A stretch of DNA of 5,796 nucleotides from DASXMX01 sp036794395 (GTDB lineage Bacteria; Planctomycetota; Phycisphaerae; Tepidisphaerales; Tepidisphaeraceae): assembly GCA_036794395.1 (NCBI GenBank), contig DAIRGS010000406.1, positions 1 to 5,796 on the forward strand, read 5' to 3'. A model generated the notes under the pieces. It searched no databases. It was not told the origin of the DNA and was given only the letters and a program-made list of their open reading frames with translations. Of the stretch, positions 5,786 to 5,796 are shown piece by piece; the first letter of the stretch is position 1, and the number at the start of each line of letters is the position of its first letter. A program made the translations under genes and the position numbers.

Positions 5786-5796
5786 AGGATGGGGGC

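Overview
The window looks like an accessory, repeat-rich stretch of a moderately GC-rich (roughly 60% by eye) bacterial chromosome. Several families of palindromic or GGGGTC/GACCCC-bearing intergenic repeats, together with the coding style, recall soil or sediment Planctomycetota-like metagenomic genomes. That lineage guess is inference: the window has no rRNA, tRNA or marker gene to fix it.

Layout. Positions 1-290 hold no gene I can support. They contain a short tandem array built on GCAAACGGGGTC, ending in a near-perfect 24-bp-arm hairpin. Positions 378-546 are a second, unrelated palindromic element (169 bp, foldable from end to end), lying 19 bp beyond the stop codon of a minus-strand gene for a small BamE/SmpA-like lipoprotein (566-877). 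About 380 bp without a gene follow, including a dense G-run tract (1024-1063). A short exported ORF (1261-1536, plus) has a normal start and signal peptide but ends inside a hairpin repeat (1481-1520), so it is probably a truncated gene.

The core is two well-supported plus-strand genes. One encodes a complete M3-family zinc oligoendopeptidase (1567-3279, HEGGH plus downstream Glu). The other, 73 bp later, encodes a ten-helix-type EamA/DMT transporter (3353-4231). They may be co-transcribed. The peptidase would cut short peptides in the cytoplasm, and the transporter would move an unknown small metabolite; no specific shared pathway is visible. Codon use and strand composition change sharply inside the peptidase gene near 2100, and the G/T-rich style continues to about 4230.

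Positions 4232-4627 are gene-poor and carry a two-copy 18-bp tandem repeat. Two small unrecognised membrane proteins follow (4628-4957 and 5202-5726). Each is followed immediately by a copy of the same GC-rich sequence; the homology begins in the last codons of each gene and runs about 60 bp past the stop. The second copy reaches almost to the window end, so the pattern of small membrane protein plus shared 3' tail may continue downstream. This and the repeat families are the most unusual parts. Nothing here clearly amounts to a new defence or metabolic system.
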